The notes under the pieces were generated by a model. That model ran no database searches. It worked only from the letters and a program-made list of their open reading frames with translations, and was not told the origin of the DNA. Below are positions 4,579 to 8,974 of a DNA stretch of 8,974 bases, one piece after another. The first letter of the stretch is position 1; every line of letters starts with the position of its first letter. This DNA is from Microcaldota archaeon (GTDB lineage: Archaea; Micrarchaeota; Micrarchaeia; Micrarchaeales; CABMGC01). The stretch covers positions 1-8,974 of the forward strand of contig JASHUB010000061.1 in NCBI GenBank assembly GCA_030040265.1. The letters are read 5' to 3'. The position numbers and the translations under genes were made by a program.

Positions 4579-5589
4579 CTACCTGAGTATCTGCTGGTTG
4601 CAACCGGCTACAGTCCCTAATTGTCCGTTCAGGATAAGCTTGATGTAGCCAAGCACTGGTATGTCCCCAACCACGTAACCGACGGTCTGGTTCAGAGGAG
4701 GGGGAGAGTTGGCGAACTGCATGTCAAGTCCGGGGTTGTTGTCGCCCTTGGTCAGGAAGTAGTAGCTGCTGCCGGCGTGTATCACCGCGTAGACGCGGTG
4801 TATTATGTCGCCTGTGAAGTAGTCCGTCGGAGTTGTCCTGTACACTATTATAGGGTTGTTGTAGTCCTCGGATATAGTTGTGTTCCCTATCGTTATGTTC
4901 GAGGTCTCGATTATGCGCAGCGTCTGCCCGTTGAGCGTTACGTTGCCGAAAGTGTAGTTGTATTTCACGAGGTTGTTGCCCTGCGAGTTGACCATGCACT
5001 TGCCGTAGTTGTAGGCCTCGCCACGGTCCGCATAAGCCGTGATGCATCCGGTGTTGTAGAGGCCGACAGAATAACCGGTTGCGTTGAATATCTGGTATAT
5101 CTGCGACGTGTTCCCGTGGAAGTAGACATAGTAGGCAAGGAATTCGCTGTTGAGGTTACCGAGCATCGAGTCCATGGCTGACGTGCTGACATTCACCACG
5201 GTTATGTTGTGCTCCGCTATGAATTGCGCCGGGTTGCTGATCCCATGCAGGGCGACTAGGTCTCCGCGATGCAGGACGGGCAGCATGCTGCAGCTCGCCA
5301 CCGCGTCTATAGGCGATGTCGTATGGAGCACCGCCACAAGCACTATCCACAGCGCGATTGCCGCGGCGATCGCAATGCCGATGTCATACACGCTCTTCAT
5401 CGTGCCTTCCGACTGCACGCTGGACCTGACCTCCACTATGACCAGCACCACGATGACGGTGAAAGCCGCGGCGCCTATTATTATGTTATTGTAAAGCGCG
5501 TACGCTATTATGAAGATCACGAGCAGGATGTAAAGTGCATATGTCAACTGCTTGGTCTGCTTGCTTACGGGCTTCTGCTGCTGTTTCAT
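4579..5589 (-). CDS. sec11: Signal peptidase I, archaeal/ER type, with a large sequon-rich insertion
   Basis: This membrane serine protease would remove signal peptides from Sec- or Tat-exported proteins on the outer face of the membrane. The 336 residues show three hydrophobic spans (about 17-33, 37-53, 69-88) and then the catalytic domain. Box B is SCSMLPVLHRGD with nucleophile S101; the GDIIHRV box carries H264, the archaeal/ER-type replacement for the bacterial Lys; the TKGDNN box gives D283, with D289 after it. The spacing H264-D283-D289 (19 and 25) agrees with the His-Asp-Asp spacing I recall for the Methanococcus voltae enzyme. Ser-to-His spacing is 163, against about 70 there, so roughly 90 residues are inserted. 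That insert has eight of the nine N-x-S/T sequons (N128, N133, N160, N169, N211, N216, N231, N236; the ninth is N300) and cysteines at 182 and 198. Three N-terminal spans are also more than usual for archaeal enzymes. It starts 8 nt after the smc stop, so it is probably cotranscribed. Confidence 0.9.
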   Translation of the reverse strand: MKQQQKPVSKQTKQLTYALYILLVIFIIAYALYNNIIIGAAAFTVIVVLVIVEVRSSVQSEGTMKSVYDIGIAIAAAIALWIVLVAVLHTTSPIDAVASCSMLPVLHRGDLVALHGISNPAQFIAEHNITVVNVSTSAMDSMLGNLNSEFLAYYVYFHGNTSQIYQIFNATGYSVGLYNTGCITAYADRGEAYNYGKCMVNSQGNNLVKYNYTFGNVTLNGQTLRIIETSNITIGNTTISEDYNNPIIVYRTTPTDYFTGDIIHRVYAVIHAGSSYYFLTKGDNNPGLDMQFANSPPPLNQTVGYVVGDIPVLGYIKLILNGQLGTVAGCNQQILR

Positions 5590-5597
5590 CGAACCGT

Positions 5598-8500
5598 CTA
5601 CTTAGCTATATAATTGGATATTTCTAAACCTACCGCTTTCGATTCGCTTTCCAGCCTCACGACGCCGATAGCCGCATGCGCGTTGACGATCAGCGAGTCG
5701 TTGTGGCTGACCACGATGAACTGCGCGTTCTGCGACAGGTCCTTTATCAGAAGCGACAGCTTCTTCGAGTTCTCCTTGTCCAGCGCAGCGTCGACCTCGT
5801 CGAATATGTAGAGCGATGACGGCTTGTACATGTGGATCGCGAATATGAGGCACAGCATGAGCTGCGACTTCTCGCCCCCGGACATGGAGTCGACCCTCTT
5901 GTATGCGTTGCCGTTCTTTATCTTTATCTCGAGCCCTCCGCTCAACGGGTCCTTCGCGTCGTCAAGTTCTATCGATGCTGGCAGCGGAGAGAAGTAAGTG
6001 TAGAGCTTGCTGAAGTTCTTGTTGACTGCACTGAACGTGTCCATGAAAGTCTCGAACTTCTTCGCGCCTATCTCCTCGATCATGTTCAGCACCGCCCTCT
6101 TCTCGGTCTCCAGCGTCGCCACCTTCGCCGCGACCTCGTCCACCTCGGACTTCTTCTGGCCGTAGAGCTCGGGCGCCTTGAGGTTCACGTTCCCGAGTTC
6201 CGTTATCTTTGACTGTACTATGGCAGCCTCCCGCTCCATGTCTTCGATGGCGTCCTTCAGCACCTCCGGATGCTGGTCCTTGTATGCGGCGAGTTCAGCA
6301 GCGAGGTCGTTCAGCCTGACCTCGACCTGTCCGAGCTTGACCCTGAGGTCGTTCAACTGCCTCACGATGCCCTCGATCTCGCCCATCAGCTTGCCTTTTG
6401 CAGAGCTGTGCTTTGCAATCTCCGCGTCGATCGTGCTCTGCCGCTCGAACGCCTTCTGCGTGGACTTGCTGCTGTGCTTGAGCGCCTCTTCTATCTCCGA
6501 CTTTGCCTTTTCGAGTATCTCAGCCCTGAGCTTCTTCTCGGACGTCGCCTTCTTCGCGGACTCGATGCTCTTCTTTGCGGCATCGTACTGAAGCGTCTGG
6601 TCTCCCAGGCTTTTCTGCAGCATCTCGTTCTCCTTCTCGAGCGCGGCGATGTTTATCCTTGCCTGCTCCGCGTCGCCTTTCAGCTTGTCTATCCTCTCGC
6701 GCTCTGCCTTTCCGACACCGTGGCGCGATCGTTCTTTCGCAGTTGCGAGAGACTCGCTGTAGAGCCTCTGGAGCTCTGCCTTCATGCCATTCAGCTTGTC
6801 GGTGAGCGAGACCTTCTCCGCATCGAGGCTCATCATCTCCTTCTGCGCAGCCGCGACCTTCTCGTTTATCGATTTGACCTCTGCTGCGACCGATTTCGAT
6901 TCTGACGTCAGATCGAGCAGTTCTTCCGTGGCCTGTTCCAGCGCCTTCCTTGTGGACCCAAGGTCTATCTCGACCGTGCCTATCTCCTTCCTCAGGGAGA
7001 ATGTCTTCTTTGTCAGCGCGTCGGACTCCGCCTTGAGCGTGTCACGCTCCTTGGCTATTGACTTTATCTGGCTGTCGAGAGCCGCGACCGAGGTCCTCCT
7101 CTTCGAGTAGCCTCCGGATATTATGCCGGACTGCTCGATTAGCTCTCCGGCACGCGTGACGTACCTGTGCTTGCCTACGCCGTGCTTCTTGGCATCCTCG
7201 GCGGCTTCCAGCAGGTATGTGTTCCCGAATATGTAGCCGAACGCCTTCGCATACTTCGCCTCGAACTTTATCAACTCCGTGAGCCCCGTCAGCCCCTTTG
7301 CAGTTGATTCGCTGGCATCTGAGCGGAGCTCCTTCAACGGCATGAATGTCGCGCGGCCCAGCTCCTTCTTCTTCAGGTACTCGATTATCCTGTTCGCCGT
7401 GCTCATCGTGTCCACGACTAGGTAATCGAACCTATTGCCCGCAGCCGTCTCTACGGCTACCGCATATTCGAGATCATAAGTGCACAGCTCACCTGCCCTT
7501 CCGAAGAAGCCGTCCTTCTCGCCGAACTCGTCCCGTATCTTGTCAGAGAGGTTGCTCTCCCTGGCTTGGGCCGCGAACCTCTCCTGCTTCAGCTCGATCG
7601 CTTTCTCGTCCAGTTCGGACATCGCCTTCGCCGCCTTCGAAGCATCTGACTCTGCGGCCTTCAACGCCGATTGGAGCTCGTCGCTCTGCGCTGCAAGCTT
7701 CGCCTCCTTCTTGGAGAGCTCGTCCTTCGCCTTCTTCCGCTCCGATCCCTTCTTCTCCAGCAGGCTTGCCTCCTTCTCTATGCCCTCAAGCTTGCCCTTC
7801 CCCAGCGTGAGGTCCGTGTTGAGCATGTTTATCGAACCCTGGACCGCGCCGAGCTTGCTTTCCACATCGGGCAGCTGCCGGTCCAGTTCCTTGATCCTTT
7901 TCTCTGCAGTGTCGCTTTCCTGCTCCGCCGTGGCCTTCGATGCAGATATCTGCTTCTCGATCGAGGCGACGGACGTGCGCGCGGCGCCCACTTTGGCCTC
8001 GTTGGTCGCGATGACCTCCTTGGCCTTCTTTATCTCAGCGTCCAGCGCCTTCTCGGCCTTCGAGTTGGTCTCGATCGTCTCCTTGAAGTTGCCTAGCTCG
8101 ACCGAGATGGTCGCGAGCTCGGTATTTATGGCCTCGAGCTTCTTCCCGGTCTCGCCTGCGCTCTTGCTGCTCTCCGCCATCTCCTTCGTTATGCCCTGCT
8201 TCTCTGCGCTGAACTCGTCAATGACCTTGGTAAGCTTCCCTGTTGACTCCCTCATCACCCTCTCCTTTGCCTGCAGCGCTGCCGATTCTACGTTGTATCC
8301 GTCCAGGGCAGCCTGCGCGGCGTCCCTCTTCTTCGAGAGAGTGCTGTACGTGAGCGCCTTGAGCCGCGCAGAGAGGACCGAGAACTTCTCAGCCGATTCC
8401 TTGTCCTTTTCGAGCTCCTTCAGGAAGCCGTCGCTTACGTTGAGCACCACCTGCGCCTCGTTGACACGCGCAGAGACTTTCTCGAGTTCGCGCATCGCCT

Positions 8501-8974
8501 CTTCCTTCTTCACCTCGAACTCCTTTATCCCTGCGGCTATGTCTATTATCTCCCTGCGCTCCTTCTGCGTCATCTCGGTTATCGCGTGAATCTCTCCCTG
8601 CGCTATGGTATTGGTCTCGTCTATGTGGACGTTGTGCTTCTTCAGTATCTCGATGACCTCCTGCCGGGTCGTCTTCTTCCCGTTGACCTTGTAGAGGGTC
8701 TTGCCGTCAGCCCTTATCGCCCTCAGTACGGTTATGTCCTCGTCGCCGCCGAACTCCGCCTTTATGTAGGCCCTTGCCAGCTTGCTGCCCTTGCCCTTCT
8801 TCGCGCTGGTCATTATGAGTTCTTCGAGCCTCCTGGCCCTGACCCTCCTAAGCGACGATTCCCCGAGCCCGAAAAGCAGCGCGTCGCACGTGTTGGACTT
8901 GCCGCTGCCGTTTGGACCTACGACGCATGTGAAGCCCTTGTTGAAAAGAAGTTCGGCGTGCTTGAAGGACTTGA
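5598..8974 (-). CDS. smc: Chromosome segregation ATPase SMC (extreme N-terminus beyond window)
   Basis: SMC dimers bind and extrude DNA loops to fold and separate chromosomes. The reading frame is open to the right edge: 1124 residues are visible, and by comparison with family starts only about 10-15 are missing (the ATG at 8813 is internal). Using visible numbering: Walker A GPNGSGKS at 19-26, Q-loop Q125 in TIAQGEI, a long coiled coil from about 150 to 480, a hinge domain at about 480-627 (FFGRAGELCTYD to SGIISGGYSKRR, with the Gly-rich dimer interface), the returning coiled coil to about 990, ABC signature MSGGEKSQ at 1030-1037, Walker B IFDEVDAALD with D1058/E1059, and the switch His in VVSHND. 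All ATPase motifs are intact, and size and order fit SMC rather than Rad50 (no CxxC zinc hook). The gene ends 8 nt before the signal peptidase start; a ScpA-like partner is not next to it on this side. Confidence 0.97.
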   Translation of the reverse strand, partial: KSFKHAELLFNKGFTCVVGPNGSGKSNTCDALLFGLGESSLRRVRARRLEELIMTSAKKGKGSKLARAYIKAEFGGDEDITVLRAIRADGKTLYKVNGKKTTRQEVIEILKKHNVHIDETNTIAQGEIHAITEMTQKERREIIDIAAGIKEFEVKKEEAMRELEKVSARVNEAQVVLNVSDGFLKELEKDKESAEKFSVLSARLKALTYSTLSKKRDAAQAALDGYNVESAALQAKERVMRESTGKLTKVIDEFSAEKQGITKEMAESSKSAGETGKKLEAINTELATISVELGNFKETIETNSKAEKALDAEIKKAKEVIATNEAKVGAARTSVASIEKQISASKATAEQESDTAEKRIKELDRQLPDVESKLGAVQGSINMLNTDLTLGKGKLEGIEKEASLLEKKGSERKKAKDELSKKEAKLAAQSDELQSALKAAESDASKAAKAMSELDEKAIELKQERFAAQARESNLSDKIRDEFGEKDGFFGRAGELCTYDLEYAVAVETAAGNRFDYLVVDTMSTANRIIEYLKKKELGRATFMPLKELRSDASESTAKGLTGLTELIKFEAKYAKAFGYIFGNTYLLEAAEDAKKHGVGKHRYVTRAGELIEQSGIISGGYSKRRTSVAALDSQIKSIAKERDTLKAESDALTKKTFSLRKEIGTVEIDLGSTRKALEQATEELLDLTSESKSVAAEVKSINEKVAAAQKEMMSLDAEKVSLTDKLNGMKAELQRLYSESLATAKERSRHGVGKAERERIDKLKGDAEQARINIAALEKENEMLQKSLGDQTLQYDAAKKSIESAKKATSEKKLRAEILEKAKSEIEEALKHSSKSTQKAFERQSTIDAEIAKHSSAKGKLMGEIEGIVRQLNDLRVKLGQVEVRLNDLAAELAAYKDQHPEVLKDAIEDMEREAAIVQSKITELGNVNLKAPELYGQKKSEVDEVAAKVATLETEKRAVLNMIEEIGAKKFETFMDTFSAVNKNFSKLYTYFSPLPASIELDDAKDPLSGGLEIKIKNGNAYKRVDSMSGGEKSQLMLCLIFAIHMYKPSSLYIFDEVDAALDKENSKKLSLLIKDLSQNAQFIVVSHNDSLIVNAHAAIGVVRLESESKAVGLEISNYIAK

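Noticed and set aside
4621..5181. A 186-codon open frame opposite the signal peptidase gene
   Set aside because: It is antisense to conserved catalytic boxes and its Val/Arg/Tyr-rich product has no recognisable domain or promoter.
7480..8589. A 369-codon open frame on the plus strand opposite smc, and several shorter ones across 5614-8096
   Set aside because: They lie fully antisense to a clear SMC gene. The products are Ser/Ala/Phe- or Leu/Arg-biased with no family features, as expected from the reverse strand of a GC-rich coiled-coil gene.
8811..8813. ATG at 8813 as the start of smc
   Set aside because: The frame is open upstream to the window edge and contains the Walker A motif, so this Met is internal.

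Overview
The window is archaeal and wholly chromosomal in character. The evidence is the archaeal/eukaryotic-type proteins it encodes (eL30, archaeal uS12 and uS7, an EF-2 rather than EF-G, an ER-type signal peptidase with a Ser/His/Asp set, an SMC ATPase), TTTAAATA-like box A promoters, and GGTGAT-type ribosome binding sites. Very tight spacing, divergent sequences at normally conserved ribosomal positions and a block of orphan genes suggest a fast-evolving, small-genome lineage, perhaps a DPANN/Micrarchaeota-like archaeon. That placement is inference from style only, not from a search.

Layout. Positions 1-1982 (minus strand) are the start of a str-type translation operon, read eL30 -> uS12 -> uS7 -> EF-2, with 4-12 nt between genes and EF-2 running off the left edge. 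Its control region (about 1983-2076) carries two small hairpins and a near-palindromic box A that may also serve the divergent gene on the plus strand. Positions 2123-4575 (plus strand) hold six genes I cannot assign to any family: four of 58-93 or so residues, one of about 256 and one of about 139. They are mostly Ala/Arg/Lys-rich helical proteins with Pro-rich tails. Five of the six share an 18-residue helix-Gly-helix motif, and the largest has an internal duplication. They look like three or four transcription units. Positions 4579-8974 (minus strand) are an smc -> signal peptidase pair, with smc cut at the right edge just before its N-terminal Walker A motif. The signal peptidase meets the last orphan gene tail to tail with only 3 bp between them.

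Functionally, the left block is the decoding and translocation machinery. The right block combines chromosome organisation (SMC) with protein export (signal peptidase), apparently as one transcript although the two functions are unrelated. The middle block is the part most likely to be undescribed. Other points to check are substitutions at otherwise near-invariant positions in EF-2 (P-loop Asp to His) and uS12 (both decoding-centre loops), and a sequon-rich insertion of roughly 90 residues inside the signal peptidase catalytic domain. There is no RNA gene, CRISPR array, insertion sequence or other mobile element that I can see, and no gene-free stretch over 300 bases.
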